From: Candidatus Dojkabacteria bacterium
Lineage (GTDB): Bacteria; Patescibacteriota; Dojkabacteria; J137
DNA: 39,997 nucleotides
Reading direction: 5' to 3'
Assembly (NCBI GenBank): GCA_030950485.1
Contig: JAUZRK010000001.1
Location: 1 to 39,997, forward strand
Shown: positions 1 to 9,724 of the stretch, in pieces
Layout: the number at the start of each line of letters is the position of its first letter
Position numbering within the stretch: the stretch's first letter is position 1
The notes under the pieces: generated by a model
What the model saw: the letters and a program-made list of their open reading frames with translations, nothing else
Told to the model about the DNA's origin: nothing
Database searches by the model: none
Position numbers and translations under genes: made by a program

Positions 1-285
1 AGGAATAACCCTCCCCTGTACTTCTAGCGTACTTCCTTTATCCGGATCATAGATACCTGCTATAAGTTTTAACAATGTACTTTTACCACTACCATTACGT
101 CCAATTACTCCTAAAAAGTCTCCTTGTTTAATTTCTGCTTCAACATTTGTTAAAGCTTTAAATTCTTCTACCTTTCCTTGATTAAAAAGACTTGTAAACA
201 GTTGTCTAAAAGATTCTTTCTGGTCAGAATGAATCTTAAATGTCTTATTTAAATTTTTAATTGTAATTACTTTATCTTTATTCAT
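1..285 (-). CDS. ABC transporter ATP-binding protein, polysaccharide export (Wzt/TagH-like), C-terminal part outside window
   Basis: Minus-strand translation from ATG at 285 reads MNKDKVITIKNLNKTFKIH...FLGVIGRNGSGKSTLLKLIAGIYDPDKG: Walker A GRNGSGKST. Start overlaps the stop of the downstream permease ORF boundary (TAATG). Confidence 0.85.
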   Translation of the reverse strand, partial: MNKDKVITIKNLNKTFKIHSDQKESFRQLFTSLFNQGKVEEFKALTNVEAEIKQGDFLGVIGRNGSGKSTLLKLIAGIYDPDKGSTLEVQGRVIP

Positions 286-1097
286 TAGAAATATTCAGCT
301 ATTTTCTTTACCTTTATATTAAAGTATTTCCATCCTGTAATTAATAGGATGATTGTTAGCAATGTAAATCCTAAGAAAATCCATATATCAATCTCACCAT
401 ATACATTCATTGATGCTCTAAATTGATTTATCATTATTCCTAGTGGGTTTAGCTTTATCATTTTAGAGATCTTGTCACCTCCTATACCTTCATCTACAGA
501 ATAAAATATAGGTGTAGCCCAGTAGAATATTGCAAAACCAAGTTCACTTATATTTTTAAGATCTCTATATTTTATTGTTAATATTGAAGTAAATAGAGAT
601 ATTCCTAAAGAAAGGAAAAAAGTTAGAAATATAACTGCGAACATGTAGACTATGCCTAACGGCTCAAGACTTATACTTGCCTCTCCTGCTTCTCTTCCTG
701 GATTATAGATAAAAATTATTATAAAAATCAGTACTAAGTTTATAAATAGGTTGATAAGAGCTCCTATTGAGGCTGACAGAACTGCTATTTGTCTTGAGAA
801 GTTTACTTTTAAGATTATATTTGCCCTTTCTAAAAGGGACATTTGACCTACTATTATTAATTCTTGAACGTATGAATAAAATATTAGCCCCGATAGTAAG
901 TAAATACCGAAATAGTCAACACTTGCTGTTTTAAAGTTAGAAATCACTACATACATAACCGCAAACATTGCGTACGGTTTTATCAATACCCATAGGAATC
1001 CTAATACTGAGTTTTGATATCTCATTCTAAAGCTAGTTTTTACAAGCTCTAATAAAAGATCTATTCTATTCTGGTTTTTATTATTTAATTTAAACAT
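285..1097 (-). CDS. ABC-2 type polysaccharide export permease (Wzm/TagG-like)
   Basis: 270 aa, FRMRYQNSVLGFLWVLIKPYAMFAVMYVV motif typical of ABC-2 polysaccharide exporters, about six hydrophobic segments, adjacent ATPase. Confidence 0.88.
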   Translation of the reverse strand: MFKLNNKNQNRIDLLLELVKTSFRMRYQNSVLGFLWVLIKPYAMFAVMYVVISNFKTASVDYFGIYLLSGLIFYSYVQELIIVGQMSLLERANIILKVNFSRQIAVLSASIGALINLFINLVLIFIIIFIYNPGREAGEASISLEPLGIVYMFAVIFLTFFLSLGISLFTSILTIKYRDLKNISELGFAIFYWATPIFYSVDEGIGGDKISKMIKLNPLGIMINQFRASMNVYGEIDIWIFLGFTLLTIILLITGWKYFNIKVKKIAEYF

Positions 1098-1176
1098 ACG
1101 GAATTATTATACTACTTTTATCTAAATTTGTCGGGTTTGTTTAGCATCTTACTTCATAACTTGGCGTACAAGTCTC

Positions 1177-1231
1177 AGTGCAGTCTCGAGTGATTTACGG
1201 CCGATAGGGAGTAAATTGTATCGAGAGATGG
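1177..1231 (+). repeat. Solo right end of the GIY-YIG-associated element
   Basis: cagtgcagtctcgagtgatttacggccgatagggagtaaattgtatcgagagatgg is near-identical to the right ends at ~1478-1533 and ~2175-2229. Confidence 0.8.
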
Positions 1232-1258
1232 AGGCGCGTTCACCTTCCTCGGCTCGTT

Positions 1259-1533
1259 CCATGTCTCGATACATTCTACTTCGCTCCGCTTCGTAGAACA
1301 CTCGGCACTCCACTTTGTTTGTAATTTAATACACTCCACTCTCTTCAGCTGGTGCAAGGTTGTACCTTGCTGCGAAACATTCCAAGAAAAGCTATTACCG
1401 TTTAGGGAGTACCCTCAGTTTGTTACCCCTTCCGGCTTAGCTTCGCTAAGCCACCTTCCCAAAAGGAAGATTGCCACCCAGTGCAGTCTCGAGTGATTTA
1501 CGACCGAAGGGAGTAAATTGTATCGAGAGATGG
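1259..1533 (+). repeat. MITE/REP-like element, copy 1 (imperfect terminal inverted repeats)
   Basis: Starts ccatgtctcgatacattctacttcgctccgcttcgtagaacactcg and ends cactcgagac-type sequence in inverted orientation (...gtatcgagagatgg). Nearly identical to 1951-2229. Internal hairpins gcaaggt/accttgc and ggcttagc/gctaagcc. Confidence 0.85.
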
Positions 1534-1622
1534 AGAGGCGGCCCCTTAAAAACTCTTTCATAATTCTTACTATCAAGATTTTTCATTAACTAGACTCACT
1601 AAAACAAAGATTATAATTCCTT

Positions 1623-1922
1623 ATGAAGCAACATAACTACTATGTCTACATCTTATTATGCTCTGATAACAGTCTATACGTAGGAATGACTAATGATTTA
1701 GATCGAAGGTTCTCAGAACATAATAATGGTTACTATGAAAACTCATATACATATTCTCGAAGGCCAGTAAAACTTATTTACTCGTCTCAGTTTAGTTATG
1801 TTCATGATGCAAAGAGTTATGAGAGTCAGATTAAGAAGTGGTCTAGAAATAAAAAACTAGCTTTAGTAATGAGAGATTGGGATACATTAGAGAGCTCTAG
1901 TAGAAAGAAATTTAAGAAATGA
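1623..1922 (+). CDS. Stand-alone GIY-YIG nuclease domain protein (UPF0213/YhbQ-like)
   Basis: 99 aa; YYVYILLCSDNSLYVGMTNDLDRRFSEHNNG matches the GIY-YIG pattern (YVY...YVG...R). TATAAT-like box at 1612-1617 directly upstream. Confidence 0.88.
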   Translation: MKQHNYYVYILLCSDNSLYVGMTNDLDRRFSEHNNGYYENSYTYSRRPVKLIYSSQFSYVHDAKSYESQIKKWSRNKKLALVMRDWDTLESSSRKKFKK

Positions 1923-1950
1923 TTTTGACTGAATCTTGCGAGACACATGC

Positions 1951-2229
1951 CCATGTCTCGATACATTCTACTTCGCTCCGCTTCGTAGAACACTCGACAC
2001 TCCACTTTGTTTGTAATTTAATACACTCCACTCTCTTCAGCTGGTGCAAGGTTGTACCTTGCTGCGAAACATTCCAAGAAAAGCTATTACCGTTTAGGGA
2101 GTGCCCCCAGTCTGTTACCCATTACGGCTTAGCTTCGCTAAGCCACCTTCCCAAAAGGAAGATTAACCCACTCCCAGTGCAGTCTCGAGTGGTTTACGAC
2201 CGAAGGGAGTAAATTGTATCGAGAGATGG
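1951..2229 (+). repeat. MITE/REP-like element, copy 2
   Basis: Direct repeat of 1259-1533 with a few substitutions and a 4-bp length difference, same ends. Confidence 0.85.
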
Positions 2230-2273
2230 AGAGATCGGGAGGCAATCACTTCGCTTACTTATATAAGAAAGTG

Positions 2274-2299
2274 AACTCCCCCGCTTTCGCGGGGGAGTT
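2274..2299 (-). terminator. Hairpin terminator downstream of the 943-aa gene
   Basis: AACTCCCCCGC-tttc-GCGGGGGAGTT, perfect 11-bp GC-rich stem; located just past the stop of the minus-strand gene at 2341. Confidence 0.75.
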
Positions 2300-2340
2300 T
2301 GAATCGAACTTAGTAATTCGAGTTAGTTAACTCAAAAGAA

Positions 2341-5076
2341 TTACACAGCTGGCATTGCGTAGAATGCAGTTGTTTCTTCTTTGAATGCTCCTTCCCAAAT
2401 TCCTCCTGATTTGATTCTATCTCTTAGAATTGTTGCGTCAGCATCTCCTAATATATAGAAGTGTGTTTGACCAGTTCTTAGATTTAAGAATCTGTATACA
2501 GGATCAGCTCCATTTACAGCGTCATTGTAAGCACAGAATGCAACTGTTTCGTACTTGAATGGCCAACCTGCGTCAGCAATCTTAGTATCTAAAGCAGCTT
2601 TTTCTGTAGCTCCCTTAACGTAGAAGTGAATAGAACCATAAGTTGTATTTAGGTATCTGTAAACTTGCTCTGTATCTGTAGGACAAGTGTTATTTTCATA
2701 AACACCAGCTACAAATGCAACTGTTTCGTACTTGAATGGCCAGTTATCACTAGCGATTTTAGCGTCTAGTGCGTCTTTACCAGCTTCTCCTTGTACGTAG
2801 AAGTGTACGTCTCCTTGGTTTGTTTCTAAGTATCTGAAAACAGCTCCTGCTGGGTAATCAGTTCCTTGTACTACAAATTCTGGAGTAACAGCTAAATCAG
2901 ATCCTGATCCGTCATATTCAGTAACTGTGAATTTACAATCAGTTACATTTAATCCAGATGGTAAAGGATTAAGTTGTACAATATTTGCTCCCTCTACAGC
3001 CATGTAAGATGTAGCAGAACAATATGAATCAGCTTCAAAAGAAATAACACCAGCCTCAGTAGAAGTAAATCTTAATTCTAGAGAGAATGGATCAACTGAA
3101 GCACCAGTTACACTAGGATCAAAATCATCCTTAATTGTAAAGTTAGCTACAGCGATTCCGTTGCTAGTTGCGTTATCATCATTGCTGAAGTAATCATATG
3201 CTTCAAATGTACAATCGTATGTTCCTGCAGTTAAAGGATCAATGTAGAACATTGATGTTCCTGAAGGGAAATCAAATGTCTGAGCTCCTCCAACCTCACA
3301 AGAACCTACACTAACATTGAAATAACCAGCTTCGTTAGCAGTTACTGTAACCTTAATTGGGTTTGTAACTGTTCCTGAAGTAAAGTTAAAGTCAACTTCT
3401 GGACCGTAGTTGTCTACTTCCATTGTTGGTAATGATAAGAATGCTCCAGTATTACCTTGATTATCAACAGCAGCTACAGAACAATTAGAGAAAATGTCAT
3501 CAACATTTCCAGCTCCTTTTCCTGTATCAGCAGCACTGAAATCAATAGTTAATATTTGAGTTGGATCAAATGCAGTTAGTGATGATCCTCCAACGGTTGC
3601 AGTAACTCCAGCTACGTTACAAGAACCAGCTAGTTTTAATGTTGTTGGGAATACTACTGAACCTACATCATCGTTTGAATCAATTACTACAACAATAGTT
3701 TCATCAGTAACGTCATCTTGTTCAGGAGCCTCAACCATTGTTAGCATTGGTCCTACTGTGTCTTTTACTGAGAAATCAGAGAATAGAATTGAGTTACTTA
3801 CCTGTCCATCAGCATCTGTGATCTCTAATGAACAATTTTTGAAAGTAGCTCCATCAACTAAGTTTCTTAGAGTAACTTCATTTTGTCCATTGAAAGCTTG
3901 AGTTGGGTATGTAGTTAACACACCTGCTCCAGTTCCTCCAGTACACTCGAAGTTGATTAATCCAGATTCATTCGCTGTGAATGAGAATGCTGGGTTTGTA
4001 TCATTTTTAAAAGAAGAGAAATCACCTCCATTTACATGTGGAATATTTCCGTTACCATCAATAATTCTAGTAGCAGAAGCTGTAAGATCTACAGATCCTG
4101 TATAACCGAATTTATCTGTTACTGTTAATGTACAAGAGTTAACTGCATCATAAGTACCTGTAATTAGATTCTCAACTTCAACAGTTCTAACATAAGTCAT
4201 TGTTCCTGAGTTATAGTCAGCAGCTGTAAAGTAAGTATCTCTAATTGCACAAGTTCCTGTACCTAATCCTGCAACTGTTAGTTCTCCCATTGAAGTAGAA
4301 GAAACTGTAGCTGTAAGATCAACATCACCTACTGCAGGAGATGGGTTTGATAAACTTGTAACAGAAAGTACTGGTGATGTATCAGCAACAGTGAATTCAG
4401 AAATCTCAACTGTTGTTTCGTTCTCAGCTTGATCCTTGAATGTTACTGTACAATCTGAATAAATACCAGGTGTTAATGTATCGAATGCTACATCAACATC
4501 TAAGATTGTAGTTCCACCAGGAGCAGCTAAACTTGAAGTAGAAGGTGTATTCATATCACAAGCTCCTCCGAATGTAGCTGTTAAGCCAGCATTGAAAGAT
4601 CCTAGTAAAGAACCTTCTTCAACAATTTTAAGACCAACTATTGGTGAATTGTTATCAGTAATAGAATCGATAGGATTTACTTCTGTAACAATAGGTGCAG
4701 TTGTATCAACTTCGAAGTCAGTTAAGTCCAATAAAGAACTAAAAAGACCCTCAGAGTCAACAACAGCGATACTACAAGCAGTCATTGTTCCAGTTTCGTA
4801 CTCATCATCAGCTAAAGCATCAAATGTTACTACATTAGAACCAGCCACTGCATAGTCTAAATCTGAATCTAGACATGGACCGTGAAATACAACTAATCCT
4901 GCTTTATTACTACTGAATGTGAATTCAGGAGTACTATCTTTAGTTACGTTACCGTTAGATTCTCCAACAGTTGTAACCTCAGAGATTAGAGGTGCAGCTG
5001 CATTAACAGTTGTTAGTACCATCATTGGTGTTACTAACAATGCGAATGCTGCAACGAAAGAAAAAATCTTTCTCAT
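2341..5076 (-). CDS. Secreted multi-domain surface protein: about seven Ig-like repeats plus three C-terminal DUF5648-like repeats
   Basis: ORF 2341-5172; likely start at internal Met (5076 or 5082) giving signal peptide MRKIFSFVAAFALLVTPMMVLTTVNAAAP. C-terminus has VFRYLETNQGDVHFYV, VYRYLNTTYGSIHFYV, VYRFLNLRTGQTHFYI. Confidence 0.8.
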   Translation of the reverse strand: MRKIFSFVAAFALLVTPMMVLTTVNAAAPLISEVTTVGESNGNVTKDSTPEFTFSSNKAGLVVFHGPCLDSDLDYAVAGSNVVTFDALADDEYETGTMTACSIAVVDSEGLFSSLLDLTDFEVDTTAPIVTEVNPIDSITDNNSPIVGLKIVEEGSLLGSFNAGLTATFGGACDMNTPSTSSLAAPGGTTILDVDVAFDTLTPGIYSDCTVTFKDQAENETTVEISEFTVADTSPVLSVTSLSNPSPAVGDVDLTATVSSTSMGELTVAGLGTGTCAIRDTYFTAADYNSGTMTYVRTVEVENLITGTYDAVNSCTLTVTDKFGYTGSVDLTASATRIIDGNGNIPHVNGGDFSSFKNDTNPAFSFTANESGLINFECTGGTGAGVLTTYPTQAFNGQNEVTLRNLVDGATFKNCSLEITDADGQVSNSILFSDFSVKDTVGPMLTMVEAPEQDDVTDETIVVVIDSNDDVGSVVFPTTLKLAGSCNVAGVTATVGGSSLTAFDPTQILTIDFSAADTGKGAGNVDDIFSNCSVAAVDNQGNTGAFLSLPTMEVDNYGPEVDFNFTSGTVTNPIKVTVTANEAGYFNVSVGSCEVGGAQTFDFPSGTSMFYIDPLTAGTYDCTFEAYDYFSNDDNATSNGIAVANFTIKDDFDPSVTGASVDPFSLELRFTSTEAGVISFEADSYCSATSYMAVEGANIVQLNPLPSGLNVTDCKFTVTEYDGSGSDLAVTPEFVVQGTDYPAGAVFRYLETNQGDVHFYVQGEAGKDALDAKIASDNWPFKYETVAFVAGVYENNTCPTDTEQVYRYLNTTYGSIHFYVKGATEKAALDTKIADAGWPFKYETVAFCAYNDAVNGADPVYRFLNLRTGQTHFYILGDADATILRDRIKSGGIWEGAFKEETTAFYAMPAV

Positions 5077-5278
5077 ATGCATATTAAATAATATATAAAA
5101 TAAAAAAAATAAAAGGCATGTTGGAAGTATAAATACCAATTTAAATCCTAGATCTAAATTAGAAAGATACACTTACATGCAATTACAGATTATTAATTCA
5201 AAAATATGAATTAAATAACCTGCCCTTACGGCAAAATAAAAAAAACATTAAAGAACATTAAAACAACTAATAACTCTA

Positions 5279-5533
5279 CTATTCAGCTTTGTTATTTTCT
5301 TTTGCAGAATTTGCTGCATTTAGTTGTTTAACAAAATCATCAACCTCTTCAGGATCTCCTAAGTAAGGTAATGGTTCATCGTCAGTTGAATCCTGTAAGT
5401 TTTCTTCAGATGTTATATCTGAATCGTTCTTACTAGACTCTTCGTCAGAGCTTGTTACTTCTAAAACTATAAATGTGATTATTCCAACAAGTACAAGACC
5501 TAAAATTAATAACAGAAGTTGTTTTTTTTCCAT
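5279..5533 (-). CDS. Small single-TM protein with acidic extracytoplasmic segment
   Basis: MEKKQLLLLILGLVLVGIITFIVLEV then Asp/Glu/Ser-rich tail; likely start at the second Met of the listed ORF. Confidence 0.6.
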   Translation of the reverse strand: MEKKQLLLLILGLVLVGIITFIVLEVTSSDEESSKNDSDITSEENLQDSTDDEPLPYLGDPEEVDDFVKQLNAANSAKENNKAE

Positions 5534-5670
5534 AATCATTACTATATGAGCTTTTTAATCTCGAATTATTTTAACACTTTTTAAGTTTAATTTAAAATAC
5601 AGTAAACAATATTACTAAATTACCCTTCACTAGTTAAAACGAAAAAACTAGACAAATATTACACTTTTTT

Positions 5671-7911
5671 TCATTTTTTTCTATAAAAATTCATCATTTT
5701 TACAGAACCTTTTTCATAGCTATTTATGTCTATGAATTTTTTCATCTCAGTCTTTAATTCTTCAAGCTTTTTAGCGTCACTAAGTATAGCTTTTATTTCA
5801 TTCGAAACCAATACTGGTTCTAATTTTTTCAATTTAATTACCTGATCTTTAAATTCACTAAACTGCTTTATATCTGTAACTATAGTAGGCGTAATTGAAC
5901 AAATAGCCTTTCTAACAGCATCGCTCGAAGTCTCCCCAACCTCTATATATATAAGCATAACAAGATCACTAACCTGCATTAAAATCTCGATTTGAGCTAC
6001 ACTTAAAAAATCTGGGACCACAGAAACACTCTTTTCTAATCTAAGCCTCTTCATATTTTCAACCGTTTTCTTATTTTCTGAGCTTGATGCTAAATTATTT
6101 GTACTAACAGCATTAGCTAGAATAAGATAAGCTTTAGGATACTCTTTTTTAATCTCAGAAAAAATCTCAACAAGTGTTGGAATATTTTTATTATGGTTCA
6201 TTAATCCATGGGATATTATTATTGGAAATTTATCTTCTAGATTAAGCTCATCTTTTAACTTATTTCTATCTCTATTTTTAAAATTCAATATAGGTATAGT
6301 AAATAAAACTACATTATCTAGAGTTTTAGCTGCATGATTAAAGTCTGCCTCGTTATGTATAATGACTTTATCTGCTAGATTTAGAGCTTTTGACTCTTTT
6401 ATAAAATCAAAACTATCAGACTTAACTGCGTGTAGCGTTACCACTACTTCTATATTTAGAGCTTTAAGATTTGTTATAAACTCATCTAGAGCTTGGATTG
6501 AAAAGTTGAAGCCTGAATGATATTGAATATGAACAATATCTAGTGATTTTTCTTTAACGAACTTCAGAGTTTCTGTAAAATTTTTCTCTCCAGTATTCCA
6601 ATTTCTTATTACGTTATTAGCATCATCTCTTACTCTATCATCAATATCTTTATTAGCAATATAATAGAAATTCTTAAAACTATTTTCAATATTGTTATAT
6701 AAGTAACTTGTGTATTCTGATAAGCCATCCTCGCTATTTATTCTCCCAACTACCCCTATATTTTCCGTCTTCAAGTGTGCAACATTTTCAACTTCATTTA
6801 TAAGCCCAGCTACACTAATAGCACTATTTTTCCAGGTCAGTTGAGTAGCACGATTATAAGCCTTATCTAATAATTCACCAATTGACGATTGACTGTTGAC
6901 TATTGTATATAATTTTCTCATAACCTCTCTTAGCTCCTCCGAATCAGCTTCCGCCCATTTAGCCCCGACATTTACTAGTTCAGAATCTAGCGCATCAGTA
7001 AGTTTATAATCTATAAGGAAACCAGAATTATCGTCTATAAAATCTAGATAAGCACTATACCTTGTAGCTATTACTGGAGTTCTATGAAACATAGCCTCTG
7101 CTATTGGAATTCCAAAGCCTTCTGCCCTAGTTGGATATACTGCGCAATCACAGCTAGCAGTTAGATTAGCAAGTTCCTGATCAGTTAGTTCAGAATTAAA
7201 TATATGCTCTACTTCTGGAGAATTTTCAGTTTGTAGTTCATTTAACAGTTCATTTACAAGATTATCAGGACCAGGGAAGCTTTTAATTACTAAGCAAACA
7301 TCATCTTCTTTATTAAATTCTTTGAAATAAGCTTTTATTAAAATATCTATCCCTTTTCTTTTTCTAGCAGAACTTACATTTAAAAATTTGAAGGATTTCT
7401 TAGTTTTTAAAGGATACTTACCAGTTGCTTCTACTAAAACATTTTTATCTATACCATTTAAAGCAACTGCGATTGGAACTTTTACTCCAGCATCTCGTAG
7501 AACATTTCTTACAAAACTAGAAGCTACTAACATTCCATGAAGATTTTCGTTTATTTCATCAACCCACATTTCAGGATAAACACTCTCTTCCCAGGCTAAA
7601 TACATCAGTTTAATCTCACCTGGTAAATCTTTCAGTCCATGCTTTGTATAACCAGCCTTTGGAAAGTCGTTATAAATAATAATATTAGAGTTTTCTATTT
7701 CATTAAATTCTCTTGCCCAAAGCTCATTAATTTCAGGATGTTCTTTTAAATCATTATCTGAAGGCCACCGATCTATTTTATCCTTTTCTCTATAGAGTTT
7801 AACCTCGTATTCTCCTTTTAGTAAATCAGATAAGGCTAAAGCTAGCCCTCTATTGACTCTTGCAAGACTATAGTTCGAGATAAATGATCCAATTATTGTA
7901 AGTTTTTTCAT
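5671..7911 (-). CDS. Tandem two-domain GT4-family glycosyltransferase
   Basis: 746 aa. Domain 1 has KFLNVSSARKRKGIDILIKAY...YPTRAEGFGIPIAEAMFHRTPVIATRYS; domain 2 has FPIIISHGLMNHNKNIPTLVEIFSEI and a GT-B-like fold pattern. Confidence 0.85.
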   Translation of the reverse strand: MKKLTIIGSFISNYSLARVNRGLALALSDLLKGEYEVKLYREKDKIDRWPSDNDLKEHPEINELWAREFNEIENSNIIIYNDFPKAGYTKHGLKDLPGEIKLMYLAWEESVYPEMWVDEINENLHGMLVASSFVRNVLRDAGVKVPIAVALNGIDKNVLVEATGKYPLKTKKSFKFLNVSSARKRKGIDILIKAYFKEFNKEDDVCLVIKSFPGPDNLVNELLNELQTENSPEVEHIFNSELTDQELANLTASCDCAVYPTRAEGFGIPIAEAMFHRTPVIATRYSAYLDFIDDNSGFLIDYKLTDALDSELVNVGAKWAEADSEELREVMRKLYTIVNSQSSIGELLDKAYNRATQLTWKNSAISVAGLINEVENVAHLKTENIGVVGRINSEDGLSEYTSYLYNNIENSFKNFYYIANKDIDDRVRDDANNVIRNWNTGEKNFTETLKFVKEKSLDIVHIQYHSGFNFSIQALDEFITNLKALNIEVVVTLHAVKSDSFDFIKESKALNLADKVIIHNEADFNHAAKTLDNVVLFTIPILNFKNRDRNKLKDELNLEDKFPIIISHGLMNHNKNIPTLVEIFSEIKKEYPKAYLILANAVSTNNLASSSENKKTVENMKRLRLEKSVSVVPDFLSVAQIEILMQVSDLVMLIYIEVGETSSDAVRKAICSITPTIVTDIKQFSEFKDQVIKLKKLEPVLVSNEIKAILSDAKKLEELKTEMKKFIDINSYEKGSVKMMNFYRKK

Positions 7912-7960
7912 TTGGTTTTCTAAGTAGATAATATTACCCTAACTTTAGAATATTATGAAG

Positions 7961-8569
7961 TTATTTCTGTATAGCCCTTATCTCATCACTAACTAACTCA
8001 TTCTTCATCCCTTCAACATATTCAGTATATTTATTAACTATTTTCTGCCTTAAGTCTCTATCTTCAACCTCTTTGCTTATACTTGCATCTAACGCTTCTA
8101 TATCACTATTTATTAATTTTCTAACTATCTCTCTAACTTTTAAACCCTTTAGATCAAGTGATCTATTTAAATAGTCTGTAATTATAAATTCAAGTTGATA
8201 TTTCGAACTCAGCCCACTAATTATTCTACCTCCAATTATCATTCCAACCCATATAATCATTGAAGCAAGCCAAATTTCTATATCTAATATAAAGAACATA
8301 ATATAAAAGACAAAACTGCATAAAGCTAAAAGCATTGCCAGTCCACTCCCATAGATATTAGTTCGTTGCGATTGATAATAATGAATTTCTGGGATATCTA
8401 AATTTTTCTTTGCAACCTCTTCTCTTGTAAAAACGAGCATAAGTGAGCTTAGTATAAACAAAGCAGTAATTATTCCTTTTAATATTTCAAGATCAAATAT
8501 TATCAGTAGAACTGATAATATAAGACTTAAAATAAAAATAATAGTGTAATTTTCTAATCTTTTATTCAT
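7961..8569 (-). CDS. Membrane protein of unknown function
   Basis: 202 aa, four hydrophobic segments, charged C-terminal cytoplasmic-like tail. Confidence 0.6.
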   Translation of the reverse strand: MNKRLENYTIIFILSLILSVLLIIFDLEILKGIITALFILSSLMLVFTREEVAKKNLDIPEIHYYQSQRTNIYGSGLAMLLALCSFVFYIMFFILDIEIWLASMIIWVGMIIGGRIISGLSSKYQLEFIITDYLNRSLDLKGLKVREIVRKLINSDIEALDASISKEVEDRDLRQKIVNKYTEYVEGMKNELVSDEIRAIQK

Positions 8570-8588
8570 GATACTAGATTATTTAGTT

Positions 8589-9614
8589 TTAGAATTTTAA
8601 AACTAAAGTTACATATCCTCCCTTTACTCCAACTCCTATTTCAGAATAATCACCAAGTAAATTTTCGTTATGTGCTGGACTTTGAGACCAAGCAGTAACT
8701 ATACTTGCCGCATCTGGATTTGGGAAATTTGCAATATTTTCAGCACTACAAACATCTCCCTCAGCAATACATCTATCTGATGGATAGCTTCCTCCTTCGC
8801 CAATGTGATTTAAAGTATTATTATTTGACATCCAAACTGAGTGTTTACAAGAGGCTGTGTTTAATGATTCATTTAAAATTACTTGAGTTTTACCGTTTTG
8901 AGCTCGGTATTGATTTACCTCCTGTAGCATTTTTGATGGATAGTTTAGTAAACAACCAAACTCATTAACTGGTTCTTCGAAAGTTGCTTCTGGATCAATT
9001 GCGTAAAAAGTGGTTGTTTCATAAACAAATACTCCATCCCAAACTGCTCCTGGCTTAGATTTATTTATTACGTTTTGTTTATTATTCTCACCTACAACGT
9101 AAAAGTGCACTGATCCTCCTAGCAACTCATTTCTAAACCTTGCAACTTCTACCGTAAATGCGTTTGGAGCTTCATAAACACAAAAAGCTTCCGTCTCGTA
9201 AGTAAATGCTCCTTCCCATGATCCACCGGGAGCTGACTTATCAATTACTACTTGTTTATTAGTAGTACCTACTACATAAAAATGGATTGAGCCAAATTGA
9301 TTATTTAGAAATCTATAGACTGGAACTGTACCTGATGGGCAAGATCCATTAAATTCATATGCTTTAAATGCTACAGTTTCATACTCAAATGCTCCATCCC
9401 AAGCTCCTCCGGGTTGAGATTTCTTTTCAACTTTAGCTTTATTATTATCCCCAATTACATAGAAATGCGCAGATCCTAATTGCTTATTTAGGAATCTATA
9501 GACATTTTCTGCTGTTGTTGGATCAGTAACTGCAGAGACTTGCTCTTTCATACCTATAGTAAGTAATAAAGCAATTATTGGTAGTGTTAATAAAATTGAT
9601 GTGATTTTTTTCAT
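8589..9614 (-). CDS. Secreted protein with three DUF5648-like repeats and a C-terminal CAP/SCP domain
   Basis: Signal peptide MKKITSILLTLPIIALLLTIGMKEQVSA; three YRFLN/HFYV repeats; C-terminus LQEVNQYRAQNGK...HSVWMSNNNTLNHIGEGG...AENIANF...AWSQSPAHNENLLGDYSEIGVGV is CAP-like. Confidence 0.85.
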   Translation of the reverse strand: MKKITSILLTLPIIALLLTIGMKEQVSAVTDPTTAENVYRFLNKQLGSAHFYVIGDNNKAKVEKKSQPGGAWDGAFEYETVAFKAYEFNGSCPSGTVPVYRFLNNQFGSIHFYVVGTTNKQVVIDKSAPGGSWEGAFTYETEAFCVYEAPNAFTVEVARFRNELLGGSVHFYVVGENNKQNVINKSKPGAVWDGVFVYETTTFYAIDPEATFEEPVNEFGCLLNYPSKMLQEVNQYRAQNGKTQVILNESLNTASCKHSVWMSNNNTLNHIGEGGSYPSDRCIAEGDVCSAENIANFPNPDAASIVTAWSQSPAHNENLLGDYSEIGVGVKGGYVTLVLKF

Positions 9615-9673
9615 TTAAACAGAGTATTATTTTATATAGTTATAATACGGTATTTCGATAAAAGATAAAAATC

Positions 9674-9702
9674 AAAAGAGAGTAGAAAATCTACTCTCTT
9701 TT
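9674..9702 (-). terminator. Terminator hairpin
   Basis: AAAAGAGAGTAG-aaaat-CTACTCTCTTTT, perfect 12-bp stem with U-tract, after the stop at 9725. Confidence 0.75.
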
Positions 9703-9724
9703 ATATTTACTGTTAAATTTTGAA

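Noticed and set aside
1175-1357. 60-aa minus-strand ORF
   Set aside because: Lies entirely over the solo end and left end of the repeat element; composition reflects the repeat, no homology-like features.
1919-2212. 97-aa plus-strand ORF after the GIY-YIG gene
   Set aside because: It is a translation of repeat copy 2; the same DNA in copy 1 does not preserve this frame as a gene.
1259-2229. CRISPR-like array
   Set aside because: Only two long copies with a gene between them and terminal inverted repeats; no short regularly spaced repeats and no cas genes.
4592-4855. Plus-strand ORF antisense to the 943-aa gene
   Set aside because: Antisense shadow of a well-supported repetitive coding sequence.
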